Position numbers and translations under genes: made by a program. A stretch of 51,758 nt of DNA from Acidobacteriota bacterium (GTDB lineage Bacteria > Acidobacteriota > Vicinamibacteria > Vicinamibacterales > UBA8438). The notes beneath the pieces were generated by a model. That model was not told the DNA's origin. It ran no database searches and saw nothing but the letters and a program-made list of their open reading frames with translations. The stretch covers positions 1,490-53,247 of the forward strand of contig JAGWAJ010000025.1 of the NCBI GenBank assembly GCA_021296475.1. The letters are read 5' to 3'. Of the stretch, positions 8,021 through 15,810 are shown piece by piece; within the stretch, counting starts at the first letter, position 1; each line of letters starts with the position of its first letter.

Positions 8021-9142
8021 CTACCGGGTCGGGTTCGGGACCCCTTCGAGCTCCTCGCCTCGGAACTCCGCCTCGAGCAACCGCGCACCCCGCATGATGC
8101 CCTCGAACGAGTAGTTCGCCTCGTGACAGGCGTACTCGAACACCCTGTTCTCGCTCCGCGACCACGCGTACTCGCCCGTGAACGGCGCCGTCCAGACCGT
8201 CGGGTCGTCGACAGTGAAGCGGTAGACGAGCTTGTCGGCGCTCTCCATTCTGAAGCGCTCGATCACCGTCATGTCTCGCGAGCCCCGCGCGAAGGAAGGG
8301 CGGTCCCGGAAGTTGGTGGTCTCCACGACCAGGGTGTCACCCTCCCAGTGCCCGATCGAATCCCCCAGCCACTTCCGGATCTCCGGCGGATCGTGTTCGG
8401 CGTTCATCCGGACGATCCTCGCATCGTGGTTCATCTCGGTCAGGATCATGATGTAGTCTTCGGCCTGCACAATCCGCTTCTGATTGTTATAGAGGACCGG
8501 CAACATCGGCGGGCCGGCCGTAGAGCCGAACCCGAGCAGGCAGCGCTCCGCGAGCGGCCGCTGCTCCATATCGTCAAACGGGCCTGGCGCATCCAGACCG
8601 GCCTCGAGCCAGTACGCGGTACCGTCGTTCTGACGCGGACGGCCCCCACCACCACTCCGAGCGGCGTCAGCGGCGATCTGCTCCTCGGTCCGTGGCGGAT
8701 ACCTGCCGTTCGGGGGGTCGACCAGGATGGAGGTGCGCCACTGCCCGTCGATCTGGAACGCCCCGGAGCCCGGGTCGATCCAGAAGGTGTTGTAACCCCC
8801 GACGTTGCCCGAGGCACCGGTTGACCCGTCCCCTCCTACCGGAGGTGCGCCGCGATTCGGGTCGCTGCGCTCGGTATTCACCGAGGGGACGATGTTGTTG
8901 CGGCGATCGAGCGCGGCCGTCGCCCGTTCGCCGAACGCCGCCGCCTCCTCATCGGTCAGCGACATCTTCTCACCCAGCTCGGTCGGACGCTGCATCGGCG
9001 TCAGCGTACTGGTGTCGTAGGTGCCGGACAGGTCCGGACGACCGCTCGGCGTCCGTGAAATGTCGTCGGTCTGTGCCGCCGCGATCGGCGCCAGGCACAC
9101 GACCGCAAGCCCCGCCACACCGGTCGCTACTCGACTGTGCAT
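8021..9142 (-). CDS. Secreted protein of uncharacterised family
   Basis: The 373-residue product starts at the ATG at 9142, preceded by a strong GAGGAGG Shine-Dalgarno sequence; the longer frame to 9229 lacks one. Residues 1-23 form a signal peptide ending AAAQ. The mature protein starts with the S-G-R-P-D-L-S-G segment often seen at the N-terminus of secreted Acidobacteriota proteins of unknown function. It then has a Gly/Asn-rich stretch (about 90-115) and a C-terminal beta-rich half with the W-x-G-D-T-L-V-V-E-T-T-N-F motif and a conserved Cys-His pair (Y-A-C-H-E-A-N-Y). No enzyme family is recognised. It converges on the heme-toroid gene across a shared hairpin. The coding call is firm; the function is unknown. 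Confidence 0.85.
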   Translation of the reverse strand: MHSRVATGVAGLAVVCLAPIAAAQTDDISRTPSGRPDLSGTYDTSTLTPMQRPTELGEKMSLTDEEAAAFGERATAALDRRNNIVPSVNTERSDPNRGAPPVGGDGSTGASGNVGGYNTFWIDPGSGAFQIDGQWRTSILVDPPNGRYPPRTEEQIAADAARSGGGGRPRQNDGTAYWLEAGLDAPGPFDDMEQRPLAERCLLGFGSTAGPPMLPVLYNNQKRIVQAEDYIMILTEMNHDARIVRMNAEHDPPEIRKWLGDSIGHWEGDTLVVETTNFRDRPSFARGSRDMTVIERFRMESADKLVYRFTVDDPTVWTAPFTGEYAWSRSENRVFEYACHEANYSFEGIMRGARLLEAEFRGEELEGVPNPTR

Positions 9143-9338
9143 GTGACCCCTCCTCAAGAGCGTAACCGTCGACATTCTAACCGCTCGCTTTGGTAGGATT
9201 GCGACAGAAGGGTGCGCGCGACGTGTCATCGGTCACGCAAGCACTCCCCACCTGGGCTGGCCGAGAGGAGCGACCTCGTCGATCTGCTGCTGGCGGGCGG
9301 CGCCGGCCCGGATCGCCGGCACTGCGGGAGATCCTGGC

Positions 9339-9803
9339 ATGACCCTCGAGGCCGACCTCGCCGCGACGGCGCAAGTTCTGATTCACAAGCCCGCGTCGGA
9401 GGTCTTCGACGCGTTCGCGAATGCGGAGACGATGAGCAGGTTCTGGTTCACCCGGCGCGACGATGGCTTGCGCGCCGGCGAAACGGTGACCTGGTATCTC
9501 GGCGCGGGGCCGGACGCGCCGCAGTTCGAAGTACGGGTGACGTCGCTCCACCGCCCCAGCCTGATCGTCATGGAGTGGGAGAACGCGGGAGACTTCACCA
9601 CGGTGGTATGGACGTTCGAGGAGAAGAGTCCGGGCACGACGGTTCTGCGTGTCGAGGAGACGGGCTACACCGGCGATCCGGAAACCGTCATCGCTGCCGC
9701 GCTCGATTCCACCGGCGGCTTCAACCAGGTCCTCATCGCCGCGAAGGCCTGGCTGGAGCATCGCGCGCCCGTCAACGTAGTGGCCGACCACGTAGCCGAT
9801 TGA
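9339..9803 (+). CDS. SRPBCC-domain protein (AHSA1/START-like)
   Basis: The 154-residue product starts at an ATG preceded by GGGAGAT. The opening pattern, a hydrophobic strand followed by K-P-A-S-E-V-F-D-A-F, and the later W-x-F-T-R-R-D/G-D segment are typical of the SRPBCC/AHSA1 helix-grip fold, which makes a hydrophobic pocket for small ligands. The closing long helix (Q-V-L-I-A-A-K-A-W-L-E-H) matches the family. The size is normal for a single-domain member. There is no signal peptide, so it is cytoplasmic. It stands alone on the plus strand and converges on mrpG. The ligand cannot be predicted. Confidence 0.85.
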   Translation: MTLEADLAATAQVLIHKPASEVFDAFANAETMSRFWFTRRDDGLRAGETVTWYLGAGPDAPQFEVRVTSLHRPSLIVMEWENAGDFTTVVWTFEEKSPGTTVLRVEETGYTGDPETVIAAALDSTGGFNQVLIAAKAWLEHRAPVNVVADHVAD

Positions 9804-9809
9804 GTCGCA

Positions 9810-9823
9810 CCCGACGCGTCGGG
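9810..9823. terminator. Short palindrome between convergent genes
   Basis: CCCGACGCGTCGGG is a perfect 14-bp palindrome lying 6 nt after the SRPBCC stop and 3 nt beyond the end of the mrpG tail. It may act as a weak bidirectional terminator; the loop would be very tight. Confidence 0.35.
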
Positions 9824-9826
9824 CCG

Positions 9827-10191
9827 CTACGGCGCGCCCGTGCCGTCGGCCGGGCCCTCCCCATCCCGGCCGTACTTCCCCTTCCATTCGTCGATATGCG
9901 TCCGGTCCGACAGCCGGACGTTCATGCGGTACGCGGCGCGCCAGGAGCCGTTACCAGCAGGAAGATGACGGTCAGGGCGGCGATGGCGGTCTCGGCCGTA
10001 TTCCGGAAGTACAGGGCGGCGGCGCCGAACACCAGGCCGACGCCCAGCGTGCCGGCCTTCGTGGAGGCGTGCATGCGAATGAGCACGTCCGGCAGGCGCA
10101 GGATGCCGAGACCGGCGACGAACAGGAAGAAGCCTCCGGCCAGCAGGCACGCGGCAACGACCAGGTCCGACCAGGGCGTGTCACCTGCCAT
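9827..10191 (-). pseudogene. mrpG: mrpG, antiporter subunit G, frameshifted near its C-terminus
   Basis: MrpG (MnhG/PhaG) is a three-helix subunit of the Mrp Na+/H+ antiporter. The first 83 residues, from the ATG at 10191, are normal: three membrane helices and the conserved L-P-D-V-xx-R-M-H-A-S-T-K-A segment. After the usual T-A-P the frame ends at 9922. The expected tail (R-A-A-Y-R then R-T-x-I-D-E-W-K-G-K-Y) continues in another frame from 9940 to the stop at 9827. Only GG (9942-9941) remains where about seven residues are expected, so about 19 nt appear to be missing; 365+19 nt gives exactly 128 codons. It overlaps mrpF by 11 nt. The intact tail means the change is recent or a sequence error. 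Confidence 0.85.
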
Positions 10192-10525
10192 CCGTCTCTT
10201 CCAGCTTCTTCGCGGCCTCTCGCTCGCGCTTGCGCAGCTCGTTGATGCGCTCGGCGTACCAGGCGAAGGCGACGGTCGCCAGGAAGGCCACCAGCGCCAG
10301 CGCGACGGCGATGTCGAGAAAGTCGGGCTCGGTGTGCGTGATGGCCAGGAGGCCCGCGATGGCGACGGCCAGCACCGTGATGAGGTCCACCGATACGACG
10401 CGATCCGGCAGGCTCGGCCCCCGTATGAGGCGTACGAACGCAAAGACCAGCCCCAGCACGGTCAGGGTCATGGTGACGTTCACCGCCCATTCGACGATCG
10501 GCGACTGCGCCCCCGGATCCGTCAC
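10181..10525 (-). CDS. mrpF: Mrp antiporter subunit F
   Basis: The 114-residue product starts at a GTG inside the mrpE stop (GTGA overlap); starting at the later ATG would remove the first turn before helix 1. It has three membrane helices (about 12-33, 43-62 and 70-90) and the family hallmark R-G-P-S-L-P-D-R-V-V-S-V-D between helices 1 and 2. A charged cytoplasmic tail of about 25 residues (Arg/Lys/Glu-rich) extends beyond the usual end. MrpF is a small subunit of the membrane complex that exchanges Na+ for protons; in related Sinorhizobium systems it is needed for K+ or bile-salt tolerance. The gene is tightly coupled on both sides. Confidence 0.92.
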   Translation of the reverse strand: MTDPGAQSPIVEWAVNVTMTLTVLGLVFAFVRLIRGPSLPDRVVSVDLITVLAVAIAGLLAITHTEPDFLDIAVALALVAFLATVAFAWYAERINELRKREREAAKKLEETDGR

Positions 10526-10974
10526 TGCATGGCCTCGCGGACCAGGCGCTCGAAGCCCGTCTTGATCCTCCTGCGCGTCTCGTCCGGGTCGTCGACGAAC
10601 ATCTCGTGCACGTAGAGCGTCCGTCCGTCCGGGCTGACGTCCAGGCTCAGCGAACCGGGCGTCAACGAGATGAGGTTCGCCAGCACCGTGATCTGCATCG
10701 GCTCCTCGAGGTCCAGCGGCACGGCCACGATGCCCGGGCGCGATCGGTGGGTGGGCGTGATCACATCCCACGCGACCTGCAGGCCCGAGACCGTGAGCTC
10801 GTAGAGGAAGTAGGCTCCCAGACGGGCCGCCAGCAGCACCCGCTTGAAGTAGGCGGTCTGCCCGTACATGGGGCTCGACAGGCTCAAGGCCGCGAACGCC
10901 AGGAGGAAGCCGAAGGTGCCGAACAACGCGCACCAGCCGCCGGCGAGCAGCAGGTTGATCTGGAGGAGCCTCAT
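10522..10974 (-). CDS. mrpE: Mrp antiporter subunit E
   Basis: The 150-residue product has two N-terminal membrane helices (about 3-32) and a cytoplasmic alpha/beta domain. The R-P-G-I-V-A-V-P-L segment and the L-T-P-G-S-L-S-L-D motif (about 105-113) are the MrpE signatures, followed by the L-Y-V-H-E-M-F-V-D-D strand. It overlaps mrpD by 4 nt (ATGA) and mrpF by 4 nt. MrpE is a non-transporting subunit required for assembly or stability of the antiporter. Length and motifs are normal. Confidence 0.93.
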   Translation of the reverse strand: MRLLQINLLLAGGWCALFGTFGFLLAFAALSLSSPMYGQTAYFKRVLLAARLGAYFLYELTVSGLQVAWDVITPTHRSRPGIVAVPLDLEEPMQITVLANLISLTPGSLSLDVSPDGRTLYVHEMFVDDPDETRRRIKTGFERLVREAMQ

Positions 10975-12488
10975 TCCGCGTTGCCTCCGTACCCGGGCGC
11001 GGTGACCGCGACCCTGCCGCCGCCGAGCACGGCTTCGACATAGTTCGAGGGGGCCATCAGCTCGTTGGCGGCTCGCTCCGCCAGCGTGTAGAGGGGCCGG
11101 GCGTAGAGACCGATTGCCAGCGTGACGATCGCCAGCGCCGCAATCGGAGCCAGCAGCAGCCAGCGGCGCTGCGGCGCGAGCGAGGGCGGCGGCCCGGCGT
11201 CGTCCGGGCGCGCCTTCCAGAAGGCGTTCAGCCAGATCTTGGTCATCGAGTAGACAGTCAGCAGACCCACGGTCAGCGCTACGCCGGCGATGACGAACTC
11301 GTCCCTCTCGATCGAGGCCTGGATCAGCAGCAGCTTCGCCCAGAAGCCGGACAGGGGCGGGAAGCCGGCCAGCGAGAACGCCGGCACGAAGAACAGCGCC
11401 GCGAGCAGCGGCTTGTCGCGGTAGAGTCCGCCGAGCCTCTCGAGGTCGGTCGACCCGGCCAGCCGACCGACCGCGCCGGACACGAAGAAGAGGTTCGCCT
11501 TCACGATGATGTGGTGGATCACGTAGAAGATCGCGCCCAGCAACCCGAACGTCGTGAAGAGCGCGAGGCCCAGGATCATGTAGCCGATCTGGCTGATGAT
11601 GTGGAACGACAGGATGCGCCGCAACTCATTCTGCGATGCGGCGCCGAGCACGCCCGTGACCATCGTCAGGCCCGCCACCCAGAGCAGCAGCTCGTGCGTG
11701 TACCCGACGTCGTGCCGGAAGATCAGCGTGAAGACGACCTTGGTCAGCAGGCCGGAGAAGACGGCCGAAACCGCCGTCTGCGGCGTGTGGTAGCTGGCCG
11801 GAAGCCAGAAGAACAGCGGGAATACCGCAGACTTCAGGCCGAACGCGACGATGAACACCATGGCGACCAGGGTGAGCAGCCCCTGGTCTTCGACCTCCTG
11901 CACCCGCACGTGCAGCTCCGCCATGTTGAGCGTGCCCGTCAATCCGTACAACAGTCCGATGCCGCTCAGCAGCAGCGTCGTCGCGATCAGGCTGAGGGCC
12001 GCGTAGCGCACGGCCCCGTCCAGTTGCTCGGGCCTCCCTCCCAGCACCAGCAGGGCCAGCGAGGCGATCAGCATGACCTCGAACCAGACGTAGAGATTGA
12101 AGATGTCCCCCGCCAGGAACGCGCCGCACACGCCGGCCAGCAATGCGTGCAGCAGCGGATGCAGAGCCTGGGAGAGCGGGCCGTGCCGCGTGTCTCCGAA
12201 CGCGTAGATGACGGTGGCCAGCCCGATCAGCGCCGAGACGGCGACCATCGCCGCGCTCAGGTGATCGGCCACCAGCGTGATTCCGTAGGGTGCCGGCCAG
12301 CGGCCGATCTGGACCGACGCGATGCCCTCTCGCCACACGACCGTCAGCAGGCCGGCGGCCGCGGCCGACAGGCCCACGGCTCCGACCAGGCTCACGGCCC
12401 GTTGCGTCCTCTCGCTGCCACGGCCCGCAAAGCCGATTACGGCCGCGGCCAGCGGAATCACGATCGGAGCGACCAGCAGCCAGTTCAA
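10971..12488 (-). CDS. mrpD: Mrp antiporter subunit D (NuoN/NuoM-like)
   Basis: The 505-residue product has about 14 predicted membrane helices and belongs to the proton-translocating family shared with complex I subunits NuoL/M/N. The Y-V-W-F-E-V-M-L-I-A-S segment carries the conserved channel Glu, and a Lys in the G-L-K-S-A-V-F-P-L-F-F-W-L-P-x-x-Y motif is the proposed proton-path residue. The Q-I-G-Y-M-I-L-G segment is also conserved. It overlaps mrpC and mrpE by 4 nt each, showing strict translational coupling. With MrpA it forms the transport core in the cytoplasmic membrane. It is complete. Confidence 0.95.
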   Translation of the reverse strand: MNWLLVAPIVIPLAAAVIGFAGRGSERTQRAVSLVGAVGLSAAAAGLLTVVWREGIASVQIGRWPAPYGITLVADHLSAAMVAVSALIGLATVIYAFGDTRHGPLSQALHPLLHALLAGVCGAFLAGDIFNLYVWFEVMLIASLALLVLGGRPEQLDGAVRYAALSLIATTLLLSGIGLLYGLTGTLNMAELHVRVQEVEDQGLLTLVAMVFIVAFGLKSAVFPLFFWLPASYHTPQTAVSAVFSGLLTKVVFTLIFRHDVGYTHELLLWVAGLTMVTGVLGAASQNELRRILSFHIISQIGYMILGLALFTTFGLLGAIFYVIHHIIVKANLFFVSGAVGRLAGSTDLERLGGLYRDKPLLAALFFVPAFSLAGFPPLSGFWAKLLLIQASIERDEFVIAGVALTVGLLTVYSMTKIWLNAFWKARPDDAGPPPSLAPQRRWLLLAPIAALAIVTLAIGLYARPLYTLAERAANELMAPSNYVEAVLGGGRVAVTAPGYGGNAE

Positions 12489-12877
12489 TCGACCGCCCTC
12501 TGCTCCGCGTCCGCCCCCGCGTCCGCCGACGAGGGTTCCGCGGCCCGCATGCGGTCGGTGTCCACGGTTTCCAGCTCCTGGTAGGTCCGGAAGGCGAGCA
12601 CCAGCGCGAACGTGAGCAGGCTGAACGAGATCACGATCGCGGTCAGCATCAACGCCTGCGGCACGGCGTTCGCGACGTCGGGCAGGGGCTGCGACTCTCC
12701 CGGTGCGATCAGCGGGGGCCGGGCGCGCGTCATGCCCCCGCTGGCGAAGATCACCAGGTTGGCGGCGTGGGACAGCAGCGCCAGTCCGAAGATGAACCGC
12801 ACAAAGCTGCGGCCGAGCATCAGGTAGACCGTCGCGGCCATCAGGACCCCGACCAGCACCGCGATGACGGGTTCCAT
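12485..12877 (-). CDS. mrpC: Mrp antiporter subunit C (NuoK-like)
   Basis: The 130-residue product starts at an ATG 5 nt after the mrpA stop. It has three membrane helices; the G-L-A-L-L-S-H-A-A-N-L-V-I-F segment in helix 2 matches the NuoK/MnhC core. A family-typical loop with D-P-L-P/ L-P-D-V-A-N-A-V-P-Q-A-L-M-L-T-A-I-V-I leads into helix 3. The last 25 residues form an acidic, low-complexity cytoplasmic tail (Ala/Asp/Glu). NuoK relatives couple ion flow between antiporter-like subunits. It is intact and normally placed. Confidence 0.94.
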   Translation of the reverse strand: MEPVIAVLVGVLMAATVYLMLGRSFVRFIFGLALLSHAANLVIFASGGMTRARPPLIAPGESQPLPDVANAVPQALMLTAIVISFSLLTFALVLAFRTYQELETVDTDRMRAAEPSSADAGADAEQRAVD

Positions 12878-12882
12878 TCCGG

Positions 12883-15669
12883 CTACTGCTCCTTGATGCC
12901 GATGACGAAGCTCAGCACGACGCCGATGACGACCAGGTAGACGCCGACGTCGAAGATCACCGGCGTGCCTACCTTCAGCCCCGCCAGGGTTCCCCATTGG
13001 CTGGTCAGGAACGGGGCGGCATCCCGGATCGATCCGACGAAGCCCGATGCGATTGCCACGGCCAGACCGAAGGCGCCGAGCGCGCGGGGGTCGACGCGCA
13101 GGATGCCTCGCGCCGCCTGCGGGCCGAAGACGAACGCGTACAGGCTGAGCGCGATCGACGCGACCAGCCCGCCGACGAAGCCGCCGCCGGGGTGCTCGTG
13201 GCCCCGCAGCAGCAGGAAGACGGAGAAGATGAGAATCAGCGGGACCAATCGGCGCGTGGTTTCCCGCAGGATCATGGTGTTCACGATGTTGCCGTCCGAC
13301 ACCTGGGCGCGCGCTGCCGTTCCCTCCGAGCCCGGAAGCGGAGCGCCCTCGCGCCGCCGGGCTCCCGGCAGCAGCAGCGCGAAGACCGCCGCGCCCGCGA
13401 TCGCGAGCACGGTGATCTCCCCCATGGTGTCGAGCGCACGGAAATCGACGAGTATCACGTTGACGATGTTCCTGCCCTGGCCGCCGGGCACGGCGGTACG
13501 CTCGAAGTACTCCTGCAGATCCGGTGGGGGAGGGGACGCCGTCACGGCGAGCATGAGCAGGGTGACGCCGATCCCGACCGTGACCGCGACGATGCCGTTG
13601 CGCAGGCGCGCGGGTCCCGAAGGCCAGGCCTCGTTCCTGAAGCTCGGCAGCTTGAGCAGGACTATCGCGACGATTACCGTGACGAGGGTCTCGACGGTCA
13701 ACTGCGTCATCGCTACGTCCGGCGCCCCGAAGAGCAGGAAGATGAGGGCCGTGCTGATCCCCACCACGCCGAGCGCGCAGATCCCGAGCAGACGGGATCG
13801 AGAGCGGATGATCACGATCGACGCCGCGGCTGCCAGGGCGGCCAGCGACCACTCGAGCAACGCTGCGTCCGCGAACCGCACCGGACCCGGGACCACGCCC
13901 TTGATCCAGAGAGTCGCGGCCAGAGCGAGCCCGAAGGTGGCGAACACGATCAGCAGATAGTGTCGCTGGACGCCGGACTGCAGTCGACGGGTCTGCCAGG
14001 CCGCGACGGCGGCGATCCCGTTCATGGCCGCGTCGTACGCACGGTCACCGCTGAGCGGAATCCATCTCCGGAGGCCGCCGAGCGCCGCCGCAATCGGGCC
14101 TCGCGTCCAGAATCCCAGCACCGCCACGGCCAGCGTCGCCAGGGTCAGCGTCAGGGCCTCGCCCGTGCTGTGCCAGGGAGCGTGCCCGCTATCCAGGGCC
14201 TGCCCGATCACGGCCGTCTCCGCGGGCACGAGCAGGCGCAGGAACGGGAACTCCGGGGCCAGCCCCCAGTAGATGCCGACCGCACCCAGCACGACGGGGC
14301 CGCACCAGAGCGCCCACCGGCCTTCCCGCGCCGGCTTGCCGTAGTCGGGGCAGGGGCCGAAGAACGGCTTGATCGCCAGGACCATCGCAATGGTCGCGAT
14401 GGGCGCCGCGGCGAGGAAAGTCGCCCACGGAAGGTAGGTGGAGGTGTCGGCCGCGAAGCCGACGGTGTACAGGAGCTCCTTGCCGAGGAACCCGATCGAG
14501 TACGGCACGCCGGCCATCGAGACCGCCGCGGCGACCGCGGCCGCGAACGTGACGGGCATGGCTCTCCACAGCCCCCCGAGCCGCGCCAGATCGCGCGTGC
14601 CGGTCGCCTTCTCGATCGTCCCCGCCACCAGGAACAGGGCCGCCTTGTAGAGGGCGTGCGCGACCAGGAACGCGAGCGCGGCCAGGACTCCCCGCGACGG
14701 CTCGCCCGGCCCCGACAGCGGCGACGATCCGAGAAACAGGACGCACGTGCCGAGCGCCATGACCGTCGTGTATGCCAGGACCTGCTTCAGGTCGGTCTTG
14801 CCGAGCGACACGAAGGCCGAGTACACCGCCGTCACCGCTCCCACCGCGGTCAGCGTCTCCATCCAGAGCGCGGTCCCGCCCAGCAGCGGAGTCAGGCGCG
14901 CCAGCAGGAACACTCCGGCCTTGACCATCGTGGCCGAGTGCAGGTAGGCCGAGACCGGCGTCGGAGCCGCCATCGCGTTCGGCAGCCAGAAGTGGAACGG
15001 GAATTGCGCCGACTTGGTGAAGGCTCCGAGCAGCACCAGGACGACGACCGCCGTGTAGTGCGGGTGATCGGCGAAGGCCTCCGGGGCGGCCAGCATCTCC
15101 CGCAGGCTGAACGTGCCGACCGCCTGCCCCAGGACGACGAAGCCGGCCAGCATCGCCAGGGCGCCCGCGCCGGTTACGAGCAGGCCCTGGAGCGCGGCGC
15201 GGCGCGCGGTGGCGTTCTCGTGCGAGTAGCCGATGAGCAGGAACGACGTGATCGTGGTGAGTTCCCAGAAGACGAAGAGCGCGACGAGGTTGTCGGCCAG
15301 CACCAGGCCGAGCATCGCCAGCATGAGCGTGAACCGGCCGCGTTGCCGGTAGCCCCTCATGTACGCGCCGGCGAACAGGAAGATGAACGCGCCGATGCCG
15401 GTGATCAGCAGGGCGAACAGCAGGCTCAGGCCGTCGACCACGAAGTCGAGGTCGATGCCCAGCTGCGGCAGCCACGCCATCTCCCAGACGAGGATCTCGC
15501 CGCCGGAGACGGCCGGGATCATCGTGCAGAACCACGCGAAGAGCACGACAGGCAGGGCGACCGCGAGTCGCACGTAGGCCGGGTCCGTCAAGCTCGCGCC
15601 CCAGAGAGGCCGTCTTGTGTCGGAGGCACTCGTACAGGATACCGGCTGCGTCGGGGTCCGGGGAGGCAT
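12883..15669 (-). CDS. mrpA: Mrp antiporter subunit A fused to subunit B (MrpAB)
   Basis: The 928-residue membrane protein is the largest subunit. Residues about 30-480 are NuoL-like, with the F-W-E-L-T-T-I-T-S-F-L-L-I-G motif and the Lys in A-F-T-K-S-A-Q-F-P-F-H-F-W-L-P. About 480-735 is the NuoJ-like C-terminal part (D-V-A-M-T-Q-L-T-V-E-T). After a hydrophilic linker (about 760-785), residues 790-928 are a complete MrpB domain (V-N-T-M-I-L-R-E-T, R-G-H-E-H-P-G-G-G-F-V-G-G-L). No separate mrpB exists, so this is a fusion, known in some other lineages. The N-terminus is odd: the hydrophilic stretch 1-28 stands where a first membrane helix is expected, and no such helix is encoded upstream in any frame. 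The start is therefore uncertain; a TTG at codon 27 is an alternative. Confidence 0.92.
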   Translation of the reverse strand: MPPRTPTQPVSCTSASDTRRPLWGASLTDPAYVRLAVALPVVLFAWFCTMIPAVSGGEILVWEMAWLPQLGIDLDFVVDGLSLLFALLITGIGAFIFLFAGAYMRGYRQRGRFTLMLAMLGLVLADNLVALFVFWELTTITSFLLIGYSHENATARRAALQGLLVTGAGALAMLAGFVVLGQAVGTFSLREMLAAPEAFADHPHYTAVVVLVLLGAFTKSAQFPFHFWLPNAMAAPTPVSAYLHSATMVKAGVFLLARLTPLLGGTALWMETLTAVGAVTAVYSAFVSLGKTDLKQVLAYTTVMALGTCVLFLGSSPLSGPGEPSRGVLAALAFLVAHALYKAALFLVAGTIEKATGTRDLARLGGLWRAMPVTFAAAVAAAVSMAGVPYSIGFLGKELLYTVGFAADTSTYLPWATFLAAAPIATIAMVLAIKPFFGPCPDYGKPAREGRWALWCGPVVLGAVGIYWGLAPEFPFLRLLVPAETAVIGQALDSGHAPWHSTGEALTLTLATLAVAVLGFWTRGPIAAALGGLRRWIPLSGDRAYDAAMNGIAAVAAWQTRRLQSGVQRHYLLIVFATFGLALAATLWIKGVVPGPVRFADAALLEWSLAALAAAASIVIIRSRSRLLGICALGVVGISTALIFLLFGAPDVAMTQLTVETLVTVIVAIVLLKLPSFRNEAWPSGPARLRNGIVAVTVGIGVTLLMLAVTASPPPPDLQEYFERTAVPGGQGRNIVNVILVDFRALDTMGEITVLAIAGAAVFALLLPGARRREGAPLPGSEGTAARAQVSDGNIVNTMILRETTRRLVPLILIFSVFLLLRGHEHPGGGFVGGLVASIALSLYAFVFGPQAARGILRVDPRALGAFGLAVAIASGFVGSIRDAAPFLTSQWGTLAGLKVGTPVIFDVGVYLVVIGVVLSFVIGIKEQ

Positions 15670-15810
15670 GAGGCGTTTCGGAGCGTCGCAATCGGGTGGA
15701 TCGGCGACGCGGCACCGCCCCGGACGGTCAGCGGCGCGTGGTCTTGGGAAGCCCGATCTTCAAGGGGCGGCGCGCCGTTTGCTGGGCGCCCGGTGAGTCT
15801 GCTGCGGCCG

